Positions 11,530-23,535 are shown, numbered from the stretch's first letter. The stretch: DNA of 50,213 bases from Actinomycetospora sp. (GCA_029266415.1 JAQSWW010000035.1:1-50213), one strand, 5' to 3'. A program made the numbers and translations. Notes: generated from the sequence alone by a model not told the origin.

Positions 11530-11844
11530 TCACCGAGCCGGGGCGATGGTCAGCCTCGCGATCCGCCCGTCGGCGTCGAACCCGAACCCGAAGTCCAGCC
11601 GCACCGGGCTGCCGGGGAAGTCGCCGGCGAGGAGGACGTCCGCGTCGGCGCCGTTCTCGCGGGGGCGGACGGCCTCGACGCCGTACGTCACCGCGGGCAC
11701 GTCGCGCCGCCAGGCGCGGAGGTCGTGCCGCTCCTGCCCGTCGTCGACGACCACCGCGTCGTCGCGGAACTGCGCGAGATAGCGCTCGGGGTCGTCGTCG
11801 ACGGCCAGGGCGAAGTACTGCTCGACGAGCTCGTGGGTGTCCAT
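11530..11844 (-). CDS. SnoaL-like/NTF2-fold small protein
   Basis: MDTHELVEQYFALAVDDDPERYLAQFRDDAVVVDDG...FGFDADGRIARLTI. Confidence 0.75.
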   Translation of the reverse strand: MDTHELVEQYFALAVDDDPERYLAQFRDDAVVVDDGQERHDLRAWRRDVPAVTYGVEAVRPRENGADADVLLAGDFPGSPVRLDFGFGFDADGRIARLTIAPAR

Positions 11845-11855
11845 GCCGACGAGGT

Positions 11856-11886
11856 TCGACCCTCTCCCCGGGGGAGGGTCCAGTCT
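11856..11886 (+). promoter_or_regulatory. MerR-type operator/promoter with 19-bp spacer
   Basis: TCGACC-CTCTCCCCGGGGGAGGGTC-CAGTCT; inverted repeat GACCCTCTCCC/GGGAGGGTC directly before the merR gene. Confidence 0.7.
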
Positions 11887-11893
11887 GGTGGGT

Positions 11894-12712
11894 GTGACGG
11901 GGCGCATGACGATCGGCGAGTTCGCGAAGGTCAGCCAGCTCAGCGTCCGGACCCTGCGCCGCTACCACGACGCGGGCCTGCTGGAGCCCGCGCGCGTCGA
12001 CCCGCACAGCGGCTACCGTTACTACGGCACCGACCAGGTCGGCACCGCGCAGGTGGTCCGCCGCTTCCGCGAGCTCGGCATGCCGGTGGCCGAGATCGCC
12101 GAGCTCGTCGCCACGTCCGACGCCGACGCCCGCCACGAGCTGCTCGCCGGGCACCTGCGCCGCCTCGAGGCGCAGCTGGCCGCGACCCGGGACGCGGTGG
12201 CCGCGCTGCGCCGCCTCCTCGACCCCGACCACCCGCGGGTCACGGTCACCCGCCGCGCCGAGCCGGCCCGCACCGTCGCCGCCGTGGTCGCCGAGGTCGA
12301 CGGCGGGGCCGCCGACACCTGGTACGGGGCGGCGATGGTCGACCTCGACGCGGCGTTCGCCGCCCACCGGCTGAGCGCGGACGGGCCGCCCGGCGGTCTC
12401 TACGACGACGCGCTGTTCGCCGGCGGCCGGGGCCGCGCGGTGGTCTACGTGCCGACCGCCACACCCCCGACCGCCGGGCGGGTCCGGCCGTACGAGGTGC
12501 CCGCCCGCGAGGTGGCGGTGGCCGTCCACGCGGGCCCGCACCACGACATCGACGTCACCTACGGCGAGCTCGGCACCCACCTCGTCGAGCACGGGCTGGG
12601 GGTCGACGGGCCCGTGCGGGAGACCTACCTGGTCGGGCCCCGCGACACCGACGACCCGTCCGCGTGGCGCACCGAGATCGCCCGCCCGGTGCTCACGCGC
12701 CCGACGAGCTGA
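11894..12712 (+). CDS. MerR family transcriptional regulator with GyrI-like effector domain
   Basis: MTIGEFAKVSQLSVRTLRRYHDAGLLEPARVDPHSGYRYY; GTG 11894 (possible leaderless start) or ATG 11906. Confidence 0.88.
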   Translation: MTGRMTIGEFAKVSQLSVRTLRRYHDAGLLEPARVDPHSGYRYYGTDQVGTAQVVRRFRELGMPVAEIAELVATSDADARHELLAGHLRRLEAQLAATRDAVAALRRLLDPDHPRVTVTRRAEPARTVAAVVAEVDGGAADTWYGAAMVDLDAAFAAHRLSADGPPGGLYDDALFAGGRGRAVVYVPTATPPTAGRVRPYEVPAREVAVAVHAGPHHDIDVTYGELGTHLVEHGLGVDGPVRETYLVGPRDTDDPSAWRTEIARPVLTRPTS

Positions 12713-14717
12713 GCCGCTCCAGCGCCCCGCGCACCACCGCCGGGTCCTGCGTCGTCCAGAACGGCGGCAGCGAGCCCCGCAGGAAGCCGCCGTACTGCTT
12801 GGTGGCGACGCGGGAGTCGAGCAGCGCGACGACGCCGCGGTCGCCCGTGCCGCGCAGCAGCCGTCCCGCGCCCTGGGCGAGCAGCAGGGCCGCGTGCGTC
12901 GCCGAGACGGTGAGGAAGCCGTTGCCGCCGCGCGCGTCGACGGCGCGCTGGCGGGCCGACACGAGCGGGTCGTCGGGCCGCGGGAACGGGATGCGGTCGA
13001 TCATCACCAGCTGCAGCGACTCGCCGGGCACGTCGACGCCCTGCCACAGCGAGAGCGTCCCGAACAGCACGCTCTCGACGTCCGCGGCGAAGCGGGTGAC
13101 CAGCGTGCCGGTGGCGTCGTCCCCCTGGCAGAGCACGGTGCCGTCCCAGCGCCCACGCAGGTCCTCGGCGGCCTGCTTCGCCGCGCGCATCGACGAGAAC
13201 AGCCCGAGCGCCCGCCCGCCGGCGGCGCGCACCAGGCCCTCGATCTCGTCGAGGCACGCCGGCGAGAGCCCGTCGCGGCCCGGCGGGGGCAGGTGGCGCG
13301 CGACGTAGAGGATGCCGGCCTTGCCGTGCGCGAACGGTGAGCCGACGTCGAGGCCGTGCCAGACGAGGTTGGTCGCCGGATCCCTATCGGCGTGCTGTGT
13401 TGGATCGTGTCCCGAACCGTCGTCGATGACCGGATCCGAGCCGCCCGCCGGGAGCCCCCACTGGCGCGCCAGCGCGTCGAACGACCCGCCGAGCGCCAGC
13501 GTCGCCGAGGTGAGCACCACCGTCGAGCGCCCGAAGAGCCGGCTCGCGAGCAGGCCGGCGACCGAGAGCGGGGCGACGTGCAGCGTGCGCGTCGACGTCG
13601 ACCCGCGCTCGGTCCCGTCGGGTCGAGCTCCCCTATCGGCGTGCTCCCTTGAACGCTGCGTCTCCCGGTCAGAGCACCACACCACGTCCGGGCGCGTCGC
13701 CGGGTCCTCGCGGTCGAACGCCGTGAGCAGGCGCCCCGCGACGTCGTGCACCTCCTCGACCAGCGCGAGCGCGAACTTCCGCGCCGTCGCGTCGTCGTCC
13801 CGGCCTCCCTTCTCCCGGTCGGGCCCCAGGGCCTGGCGGCACGACCAGGACGCGTCGCGGACCGCCGCGAGCATCCGCCCGACGCCCTCGGGCAGGCGCT
13901 CCCAGCGCCCGGGCACGGCGTCGGCGAGCACGGTGTCGAGGCCCTCGCCGGCGTCGAGGAACGCGTCGGACAGGGCCTGGTCGACGAGCTTGCCGCAGCG
14001 GCGCGCGGCGGCGGCGACCGTCGCCCCGGTGAGCTCGCCGGTGGCCACCGAGGTGACGCGGTCGACGAGGTTGTGCGCCTCGTCGACGACCACCACGTCG
14101 TGGTCGGGCAGCACCGCGCGCCCCTCGATGGCGTCGATGGCGAGCATCGCGTGGTTGGTGACGACGATGTCAGCACTGCCGGCGGCTCGTCGTGCGTGCT
14201 CCGAGAAGCACTCCTCGGCCACCGGGCAGCGGGCGGCGCCGAGGCACTCGCGGGCGCTCACCGACACCTGGCGCCACGCCCGGTCGGTGACGCCGGGGAC
14301 CAGCTCGTCGCGGTCGCCGGTCCTCGTCCTCTCGGCCCACTCGTGCAGACGCGTGACCTGGCGCCCCAGCGCCGAGACCTGGAACGGGTCGAAGAGCTGC
14401 TCGTCGACCGGGTCCTCGGCCTGCGCGCTGGTCTCGATCTTGTGGCGGCAGAGGTAGTTCGCCCGCCCCTTGAGGATCGCGAACGTCGGCTCGCGTCCGA
14501 GCACCGGCTCCAGGGCCTTGGTCAGGCGCGGCAGGTCGCGGTCGACGAGCTGGGTCTGCAGGGCGATCGTGGCCGTCGCGACGATCACCGCCTGCTCGCA
14601 GGCGAGCGCGTGGCGGATCGCCGGCACGAGGTAGGCCAACGACTTGCCCGTGCCCGTGCCGGCCTGGACGGCCAGGTGCTCGCCCGTGCGCAGCGCGCGC
14701 TCGACCGCGGCGGCCAT
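12693..14717 (-). CDS. dinG: DinG-family ATP-dependent DNA helicase (N-terminus apparently truncated or frameshifted)
   Basis: QAGTGTGKSLAYLVPAI, VVVDEAHNLVDR, LLAQGAGRLLRG; contains in-frame repeat copies A and B. Confidence 0.9.
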   Translation of the reverse strand: MAAAVERALRTGEHLAVQAGTGTGKSLAYLVPAIRHALACEQAVIVATATIALQTQLVDRDLPRLTKALEPVLGREPTFAILKGRANYLCRHKIETSAQAEDPVDEQLFDPFQVSALGRQVTRLHEWAERTRTGDRDELVPGVTDRAWRQVSVSARECLGAARCPVAEECFSEHARRAAGSADIVVTNHAMLAIDAIEGRAVLPDHDVVVVDEAHNLVDRVTSVATGELTGATVAAAARRCGKLVDQALSDAFLDAGEGLDTVLADAVPGRWERLPEGVGRMLAAVRDASWSCRQALGPDREKGGRDDDATARKFALALVEEVHDVAGRLLTAFDREDPATRPDVVWCSDRETQRSREHADRGARPDGTERGSTSTRTLHVAPLSVAGLLASRLFGRSTVVLTSATLALGGSFDALARQWGLPAGGSDPVIDDGSGHDPTQHADRDPATNLVWHGLDVGSPFAHGKAGILYVARHLPPPGRDGLSPACLDEIEGLVRAAGGRALGLFSSMRAAKQAAEDLRGRWDGTVLCQGDDATGTLVTRFAADVESVLFGTLSLWQGVDVPGESLQLVMIDRIPFPRPDDPLVSARQRAVDARGGNGFLTVSATHAALLLAQGAGRLLRGTGDRGVVALLDSRVATKQYGGFLRGSLPPFWTTQDPAVVRGALERLSSSGA
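13382..13396 (-). repeat. Repeat core AGCACGCCGATAGGG (copy A, partial) inside dinG
   Basis: Plus strand CCCTATCGGCGTGCT; exact 15-nt core shared with copies B and C. Confidence 0.7.
13620..13666 (-). repeat. 47-nt dispersed repeat (copy B) inside dinG, sense orientation
   Basis: Minus strand GGGAGACGCAGCGTTCAAGGGAGCACGCCGATAGGGGAGCTCGACCC; 43/47 identical to copy C. Confidence 0.9.
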
Positions 14718-14729
14718 CTGCCTCGCGGT

Positions 14730-15299
14730 TCACGCCGCCGACCCCGTCAGCTCCACCCCGGCGGCGCGCATCTCCTCCCGGGCACGGGCCGTGGTGCGGG
14801 GCAGGACGCCGACGGTGAGGTCGAGGTGGACCGTCGTGGCGAAGCCCGCGCGGACGGCGTCGAGCGCGGAGGCGCGCACGCAGTGGTCGGTGGCGATGCC
14901 GACGATCTCGACGGCGTCGACGCCGCGCTCGCGCAGCCACGGGGTCAGGTGCTCGCCGCTGCGCGCGTGGCCCTCGAACGCGGAGTACGCGGCCTCGAAC
15001 CGGCCCTTGGAGAAGACCTCCTCGATCACGCCCACGTCGAGGTCCGGGTGGAAGGCGGCGCCGGCGTGCCCGACGCGGCAGTGTGCCGGCCAGGTGTCGA
15101 CGAAGTCGGGCGTCGCGGAGAAGTGCTCGCCCGGGTCCTCGTGGTAGTCGCGGCTGGCGACGACGTGGGCGTAGTCGCTCTCGTGCGTCCCGAGGAACCG
15201 GCTGATCGCGGCCGCCGTGGCCGCACCGCCGTCGACGCCCATGGAGCCGCCCTCGCAGAAGTCGAGCTGCACGTCCACCACGATCAGTGCGGTCGCCAT
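14730..15299 (-). CDS. pncA: Nicotinamidase / isochorismatase-family hydrolase
   Basis: ALIVVDVQLDFCEGGSMGVDGG...VGIATDHCVRASALDAVRAGF. Confidence 0.88.
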   Translation of the reverse strand: MATALIVVDVQLDFCEGGSMGVDGGAATAAAISRFLGTHESDYAHVVASRDYHEDPGEHFSATPDFVDTWPAHCRVGHAGAAFHPDLDVGVIEEVFSKGRFEAAYSAFEGHARSGEHLTPWLRERGVDAVEIVGIATDHCVRASALDAVRAGFATTVHLDLTVGVLPRTTARAREEMRAAGVELTGSAA

Positions 15300-15322
15300 G
15301 GACCCGAGGGTAGGCGCGGGAC

Positions 15323-16615
15323 TCAGAGCACGAACGTCGTCGGGATCGCGGGCTCGCCGCCGGAGAGCTTGAGGCCCTCCCAGGGCACGGCGACCAGCCC
15401 GCGGCGAAGGTGCTCGCGGGACTCCTCGAGGGTCGGCTGCTCGCCCGCCGGCTCGCCCTTGACCAGCAGGGGGACCGGGACGACGCGGTCGTGCTCGCCG
15501 ATCTCGACGTCGGCGCCGAGCCGGTGCACGACCTCCTCGACCGCGGTGCCGGTGGGCCGGTGGCGGCGCACCGCGGACTTCGCACCGCCGCGCGACTCCT
15601 TCGACGAGCTGCGCTTCGCCACGGGCCGCCCCTCGACCTCGACGAGCTTGTAGACCATGCCCGCCGCCGGGGCGCCGGAGCCGGTGACCACCGACGTGCC
15701 GACCCCGTAGGCGTCGACCGGCTCGGCGCGCAGGGCGGCGATGGCGTACTCGTCGAGGTCGCCGGAGATGACGACGCGGGTCCCCGTCGCGCCCAGGCCG
15801 TCGAGCTGGGCACGGGCCTGCTGGGCCAGCACACCGACGTCGCCCGAGTCGATGCGCACCGCCCCGAGGTCGGTGCCCGCGACCTCGATCGCGGTCGCGA
15901 TCCCCTGGGTGATGTCGTAGGTGTCCACGAGCAGCGTGGTGCCGACGCCGAGGGCGTCGACCTGCGCGCGGAACGCGTCGGCCTCGCTGTCGTGCAGCAG
16001 GGTGAACGCGTGGGCGCTGGTGCCCGTGGTGGGGACGCCGTAGCGGCGGTGGGCCTCGAGGTTCGACGTCGCGGCGAACCCGGCGAGGTACGCGGCGCGC
16101 GCCGAGGCCACGGCGGCCTCCTCGTGGGTGCGCCGCGAGCCCATCTCGATCAGCCGGCGCCCGTTCGCGGCCGTGGCCATGCGGGCCGCGGCGGAGGCGA
16201 CGGCGCAGTCGTGGTTGAGCACCGAGAGCACGAGGGTCTCGAGCAGCACGCACTCGCCGAACGTCCCGCTGACCGACAGGATCGGCGAGCCGGGGAAGTA
16301 CAGCTCGCCCTCGCGGTAGGCCGTGAGGTCGCCGCCGAACCGGTACTCGGACAGGTACTCGGCCACCCGGTCGCGCACGCCCGCGTCGCACAGGACGTCG
16401 ATCTCGTCCCGCTCGAACGTGAACCGCGACAGCGCCTCGAGCAGGCGCGGGATGCCGGCGACGACGCCGTAGCGGCGCCCGTGGGGCAGGCTGCGGGCGA
16501 ACACCTCGAAGGTGCACTGCCGCGACGCGGTGCCGTCCGCCAGCGTCGCGTCGAGCATCGTCAGCTCGTACTGGTCGGTCAGCAGCGCCGTACTCGTGGT
16601 GCTCGGACGCGTCAC
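15323..16615 (-). CDS. pncB: Nicotinate phosphoribosyltransferase
   Basis: LLTDQYELTMLDATLADGTASRQCTFEVFARSLPHGRRYGVVAG; GSRRTHEEAAV; VRIDSGDVGVLAQQ. Confidence 0.95.
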   Translation of the reverse strand: MTRPSTTSTALLTDQYELTMLDATLADGTASRQCTFEVFARSLPHGRRYGVVAGIPRLLEALSRFTFERDEIDVLCDAGVRDRVAEYLSEYRFGGDLTAYREGELYFPGSPILSVSGTFGECVLLETLVLSVLNHDCAVASAAARMATAANGRRLIEMGSRRTHEEAAVASARAAYLAGFAATSNLEAHRRYGVPTTGTSAHAFTLLHDSEADAFRAQVDALGVGTTLLVDTYDITQGIATAIEVAGTDLGAVRIDSGDVGVLAQQARAQLDGLGATGTRVVISGDLDEYAIAALRAEPVDAYGVGTSVVTGSGAPAAGMVYKLVEVEGRPVAKRSSSKESRGGAKSAVRRHRPTGTAVEEVVHRLGADVEIGEHDRVVPVPLLVKGEPAGEQPTLEESREHLRRGLVAVPWEGLKLSGGEPAIPTTFVL

Positions 16616-16682
16616 CGTTCCAGCCTAGGGGCGCCCGTGCGCCCCCGTGCGGCGCCGGCGCCCGAGGTGTCACGATGGAGCC

Positions 16683-16997
16683 ATGGAGGTGCGTGTGTCC
16701 GCTCCGGCCGAGCCGGAGGTCGACGAGCGGGTCGAAGAGGCCGCCGACGAGGCCACGCTGGCCGACACGCCGTGGCAGACCATCGTCTGGAACGACCCGG
16801 TCAACCTCATGTCGTACGTCACCTACGTGTTCCAGAAGCTCTTCGGCTACGACAGGGCCAAGGCCACCGCGCTGATGCTGGACGTGCACCACAAGGGCCG
16901 GGCGACCGTGTCGTCGGGCAGCCGCGAGAAGGTCGAGGGCGACGTCGCGCGCCTGCACGCCATGGGCCTGTGGGCGACCATGCAGCGGGCGAGCTGA
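16683..16997 (+). CDS. clpS: ATP-dependent Clp protease adaptor ClpS
   Basis: [46 protein letters not shown]. Confidence 0.95.
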   Translation: MEVRVSAPAEPEVDERVEEAADEATLADTPWQTIVWNDPVNLMSYVTYVFQKLFGYDRAKATALMLDVHHKGRATVSSGSREKVEGDVARLHAMGLWATMQRAS

Positions 16998-17555
16998 TTG
17001 AAGACCTGGAAACGGCAGGGCCGGGGCGACCGCACGCGCTACGTCGCGGTGCTCGAGCGCCCGGAGGCGCAGGTGCTGCGCGGGCTGATGGGGCAGGTCG
17101 ACCAGATGCTCACCGGGCGCGGCGCCGCCGGGAGCGAGGACGAGCTGGCCGCGCTCACCGGCATCCGCACCGGCCCCTCGACCCCGCCCGACGACCCGGT
17201 GCTCGCGCGCCTGCTGCCCGACTTCGCGTCCTCGTCCGAGCAGGACGCCCGCGAGGTCTCCGCCGCGCTGCGCTCGGTGCGCGAGCCCGAGCTGATCCAG
17301 GCCAAGCAGGCGGCGATCGCCACGGTGCTCGCGACGTGCCCCGCGGGCGGCGGGCGGGTCGAGCTCGCGCCCGCCCAGGCCGAGGAGTGGCTGGCGGCGG
17401 TCAACGACGTGCGGCTCGCGCTGGGCGTCGCCCTCGACGTCAGCGAGGACATGCCCGAGCAGCTGCCCGCCGACGACCCGCGGGCGGACCACCTGCCCGT
17501 GTACCACTGGCTGACGTGGCTCCAGGACTCGCTCGTCACGACGATGCTGGGGTGA
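16998..17555 (+). CDS. DUF2017 family protein
   Basis: RYVAVLERPEAQVLRGLMGQVDQML...WLAAVNDVRLALGVALDVSED; directly follows clpS. Confidence 0.85.
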   Translation: MKTWKRQGRGDRTRYVAVLERPEAQVLRGLMGQVDQMLTGRGAAGSEDELAALTGIRTGPSTPPDDPVLARLLPDFASSSEQDAREVSAALRSVREPELIQAKQAAIATVLATCPAGGGRVELAPAQAEEWLAAVNDVRLALGVALDVSEDMPEQLPADDPRADHLPVYHWLTWLQDSLVTTMLG

Positions 17556-17560
17556 CGACA

Positions 17561-17607
17561 GGGAGACGGAGCAATCAGGGGAGCACGCCGATAGGGGAGC
17601 TCGACCC
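17561..17607 (+). repeat. 47-nt dispersed repeat (copy C)
   Basis: GGGAGACGGAGCAATCAGGGGAGCACGCCGATAGGGGAGCTCGACCC, 5 nt after the DUF2017 stop. Confidence 0.9.
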
Positions 17608-17654
17608 GGTCACGCTGACGGGCTGAGCCCCTCGGCGATCCGTAGAGTGGTGGC

Positions 17655-18122
17655 GTGCTGGTGATCCGCGCCGACCTCGTCGAGCAGATGGTCGCGCACG
17701 CCCGCCGGGACCACCCGGACGAGGCGTGCGGCATCCTCGCGGGCCCGGACGACGGCTCCGGTCGGCCCGAGCGCTTCGTCGCGATGGAGAACGCCGAGCG
17801 CTCGCCGACGTTCTACCGCTTCGACTCGATGGAGCAGCTGCGGGTCTACCAGGAGATGGACCGCAACGACGAGGTGCCCGTCGTCGTGTACCACTCGCAC
17901 ACGGCGACCGAGCCCTACCCGTCGCGCACCGACATCTCGCTGGCCTCCGAGCCGTTCGCGCACTACGTGCTGATCGGCACCCGCGACCCCGAGCAGCACG
18001 AGCTGCGCTCCTACCGGATCGTCGACGGCGACGTCGCCGAGGAGGAGGTGCAGGTGGTGGAGAACTACATGTTCGCCCACACCGGCTCCGACGACGTGCC
18101 GGACCCCGCGCCGCGCGCCTGA
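17655..18122 (+). CDS. mec: Mec (JAMM/MPN+ metalloprotease acting on CysO)
   Basis: JAMM motif VVVYHSHTATEPYPSRTDI; adjacent to cysO-cysM. Confidence 0.9.
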   Translation: MLVIRADLVEQMVAHARRDHPDEACGILAGPDDGSGRPERFVAMENAERSPTFYRFDSMEQLRVYQEMDRNDEVPVVVYHSHTATEPYPSRTDISLASEPFAHYVLIGTRDPEQHELRSYRIVDGDVAEEEVQVVENYMFAHTGSDDVPDPAPRA

Positions 18123-20497
<2,375 letters not shown>

Positions 20498-20568
20498 GGC
20501 GGGAGGGTAGGCGTCCCGTCGCGCGGGTGGTAGCCGCGCGCGGGCCGGGCAGGCGGAGACCGGCCTCC

Positions 20569-20590
20569 GACCCCGGCGAAGTCCGGGGTC
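20569..20590. promoter_or_regulatory. Inverted repeat in divergent intergenic region
   Basis: GACCCCGG-CGAAGT-CCGGGGTC, perfect 8-bp stem. Confidence 0.5.
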
Positions 20591-20633
20591 GACCCCACGC
20601 GGATCCGGCGTGATCGGCCGTAGCCTCGGGAGC

Positions 20634-21284
20634 GTGACCAGCCCGTCCGGAACCCCGGCCCGGTCCGCGCCCCGCGTGTGGCCCGCCCACCCCCTGCGCG
20701 CCGCGCTGTTCATGCTCGGCGTGGTCGTCCTGCTCTGGCTCGTCGAGCTGGCCGACCGCACGGTGTTCGTCTCGCTCGACCCGCCGCAGGGGCTCGACGA
20801 CGACGGCATCGTCCCGCGCTCGCTCGACGGCCTCGGCGGCATCCTGTGGGCGCCGCTGCTGCACGGCGGCTGGGACCATCTGGCCAGCAACACCGTGCCA
20901 CTGCTGGTGTTCGGCTTCCTCGTGCTGGCCGGTGGCATCGGCCAGTTCGTCGCCGTCACCGCGACGATCTGGGTGGTCAGCGGCGTCGGCACGTGGCTGA
21001 TCGGCAGCCCGGGCTCCACCATCGGCGCGTCCGGGATCATCTTCGGCTGGTTCGCGTTCCTGCTGGTCCGCGGCTTCTTCGCCCGCTCCGTCGGCCAGAT
21101 CGCGCTGGCCGTCGTGCTGTTCCTGATCTACGGCGGGCTGCTGTTCGGGGTGCTGCCCACCAACCCGGGCATCTCGTGGCAGGCACACCTCTGCGGGGCG
21201 ATCGGCGGCATCCTCGCCGCGCGCATCGCCGTCGCCGCGGACCGTCGCCGCGTCGGTCCGGCGCAGGGGCGGGTCGGCGCCTGA
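20634..21284 (+). CDS. Rhomboid family intramembrane serine protease
   Basis: GGWDHLASNTVPLLVFGFLV, GASGIIFGW, WQAHLCGAIGGILAA. Confidence 0.92.
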   Translation: MTSPSGTPARSAPRVWPAHPLRAALFMLGVVVLLWLVELADRTVFVSLDPPQGLDDDGIVPRSLDGLGGILWAPLLHGGWDHLASNTVPLLVFGFLVLAGGIGQFVAVTATIWVVSGVGTWLIGSPGSTIGASGIIFGWFAFLLVRGFFARSVGQIALAVVLFLIYGGLLFGVLPTNPGISWQAHLCGAIGGILAARIAVAADRRRVGPAQGRVGA

Positions 21285-21361
21285 TCCCGCGCCGCGACGG
21301 GTCACCGCCCCGGGCGATCGGGCCTGTGCGATCGGGCAGGTCCGGGCCGTAGGGTGCGCGC

Positions 21362-22120
21362 GTGGAACTGATCGTCCTGGGGTGTTCCGGCAGCGGCGCC
21401 GGCCCGCACTCCGCGGCCTCGGGGTACCTGGTGCGCGCGGGCGACACGTGCCTGGTGCTCGACCTCGGCAACGGGGCGTTCGGTGTGCTGCAGCGGCACA
21501 TGGACCCCTTCGAGCTCGACGCCGTCGTCCTGTCCCACCTGCACCCCGACCACTGCGCCGACGTCTCCGGGCTGATCGTCCACCGGCGCTACCACCCCGA
21601 CGGCCCCGGGAAGATCCTTCCGCTGCACGGCCCCACCGAGTCCGAGGTGCGCCTCGCCGTCGCGTACGCGCCCTCCTCCGACGAGCGGGTGGCCACCGAC
21701 CTCTCCGACGTCTTCGTGCACCGCCCGTTCGCGCTCGGGCCCACCGCCGTCGGGCCGATGGCGCTGCGGACCTCGCCGGTAGACCACCCCTGCGAGGCCT
21801 ACGGCATCCGGCTCGAGCACGAGGGCCACACGCTCGTCTACTCCGGCGACACCGGACCGTGCCGCGAACTGGTCGACCTCGCACGGGGCGCGGACGTGCT
21901 GCTGTGCGAGTCGACGTGGGCCGACAGCCCGGACCGCCCGCCCGGCGTGCACCTCTCGGGTCGCCAGGCCGGCCGCGCCGCCCGCGACGCGGAGGTCGGG
22001 CGGCTGCTGCTCACCCACGTCCCGGCGTGGGCCGACGCCGAGGCGCTGCTCGCCGAGGCGCGCGAGGAGTTCGACGGCCCCAGCGAGCTCGTCGTCCCCG
22101 ACGGGGTCTACGAGATCTAG
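21362..22120 (+). CDS. MBL-fold metallohydrolase (Rv1339-like position)
   Basis: VVLSHLHPDHCADVSGL, TLVYSGDTGPCRELVDLARGADVLLCESTW. Confidence 0.9.
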   Translation: MELIVLGCSGSGAGPHSAASGYLVRAGDTCLVLDLGNGAFGVLQRHMDPFELDAVVLSHLHPDHCADVSGLIVHRRYHPDGPGKILPLHGPTESEVRLAVAYAPSSDERVATDLSDVFVHRPFALGPTAVGPMALRTSPVDHPCEAYGIRLEHEGHTLVYSGDTGPCRELVDLARGADVLLCESTWADSPDRPPGVHLSGRQAGRAARDAEVGRLLLTHVPAWADAEALLAEAREEFDGPSELVVPDGVYEI

Positions 22121-23535
22121 ACGCGAGCAGGCTCGGTCGCCTGTTCCCGCTGCGGCGCGGGGATGAGCAGCGCCACCAGGGTCGCGATCGCGACGACCAC
22201 CGCGGCGACGGTGAACGCCAGCGTGGTGCCGGCGGTCGCGGCGACGGGGGCGGGTGCGCCCTCGGCGGTCAGGGTCGCGGCGTGCGCCGCGGCCAGCGTG
22301 GAGAGCACCGAGAGGCCGACGGCGCCGCCGATCTGTCGTGACGTCGTCACCAGCCCGCTGACCAGGCCCGACAGGCCCGGCTCCACGCCGTTCGTGGCCG
22401 CGGTCGTCACCGCGGGGAACACGATGCCCATCCCGAGCGACACCGCGATGCCGGGCCCGAGGATGCCCGCGGTCCAGCTCGTCGTCGGGGTGAGGAACGA
22501 GAACCACGCGAAGCCCGCCGCCGTGAGCGCGCCGCCCGCGACGATCATGGCCCGGGGCCCGAGCCGCGACACCAGCCGCGAGGAGATCTGCGAGCCGACC
22601 ACCACCGACCCCGACTGCGGCAGGAACGCCAGGCCCGCGGTCAGCGCGTCGAAGCCGAGGACGCCCTGCATGTGCAGCGAGACGAAGAACCACATCGAGA
22701 ACATCGCCGACGTGATGAGCAGGATGACGACGTTGGCCGTGCTCACCGACCGGATGCGGAACACCTCCAGCGGGACCAGCGGGTGGCGGCTGCGGCGCTG
22801 CACCATCACGAACGCCACCAGCAGCACGACCGCGAACGCCAGGGCCGCGAGCACCCGCGGCGAGGTCCAGGGTGCGGACTCCAGCGACACGACCCCGTAG
22901 ACGAGGGCGACGAGACCGCCGGTGACCAGGACGGCGCCGGCGACGTCGAGGCCGGGCCGCTCCTCGGCGCGGGTCTCGCGGACCACGGCGACGGTCAGCA
23001 CCGCCGTCAGCACGACCACCGGCACGTTCACCAGGAAGATCCAGCGCCAGCTCAGCAGACCCACCAGCAGCCCGCCGGCCAGCCCGCCCGCGGCGCCGCC
23101 GACCCCGCCCATCGCCGACCACCAGCCGAACGCCTTCGCGCGCGATGCACCCTCGGCGTAGGTGGTCTGCAGGATCACCAGTGACGCGGGGGAGAGCACC
23201 GCCCCGCCCAGGCCCTGCGCCGCGCGGGCGGCGAGCAGCAGCGCCGGGTCGTTCGCCAGCCCGCCGACCAGGCTCGCCAGCCCGAAGAGCCCGAGGCCGA
23301 CGAGGAACACCCGGCGGCGCCCGAACAGGTCCGCGGCACGCCCCCCGAGCAGCAGGAACCCCGCGAACGCCAGCGTGTAGGCGTTGACGACCCACGCCAG
23401 GCCCTCGGCGTCGAACCCCAGCGCGGTGCGCATCGCCGGCAGCGCCACGTTCACGACCGAGACGTCGAGCACCACCATGAACTGCGCGAGGCAGCTCGCG
23501 AACAGGACGAGACCGGTCCGGCCCTCGGTGCGCAC
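22117..23535 (-). CDS. MFS transporter (DHA2-like drug efflux)
   Basis: LVLFASCLAQFMVVLDVSVVNVALPAMRTALGF; about 14 hydrophobic segments. Confidence 0.92.
   Translation of the reverse strand: MRTEGRTGLVLFASCLAQFMVVLDVSVVNVALPAMRTALGFDAEGLAWVVNAYTLAFAGFLLLGGRAADLFGRRRVFLVGLGLFGLASLVGGLANDPALLLAARAAQGLGGAVLSPASLVILQTTYAEGASRAKAFGWWSAMGGVGGAAGGLAGGLLVGLLSWRWIFLVNVPVVVLTAVLTVAVVRETRAEERPGLDVAGAVLVTGGLVALVYGVVSLESAPWTSPRVLAALAFAVVLLVAFVMVQRRSRHPLVPLEVFRIRSVSTANVVILLITSAMFSMWFFVSLHMQGVLGFDALTAGLAFLPQSGSVVVGSQISSRLVSRLGPRAMIVAGGALTAAGFAWFSFLTPTTSWTAGILGPGIAVSLGMGIVFPAVTTAATNGVEPGLSGLVSGLVTTSRQIGGAVGLSVLSTLAAAHAATLTAEGAPAPVAATAGTTLAFTVAAVVVAIATLVALLIPAPQREQATEPARV

Noticed and set aside
13356-17620. 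Shared SSPIGVLP/GSTPIGELDP peptide ends of several small ORFs as a protein family
   Set aside because: They are translations of the 47-nt DNA repeat in various frames, not homologous proteins.
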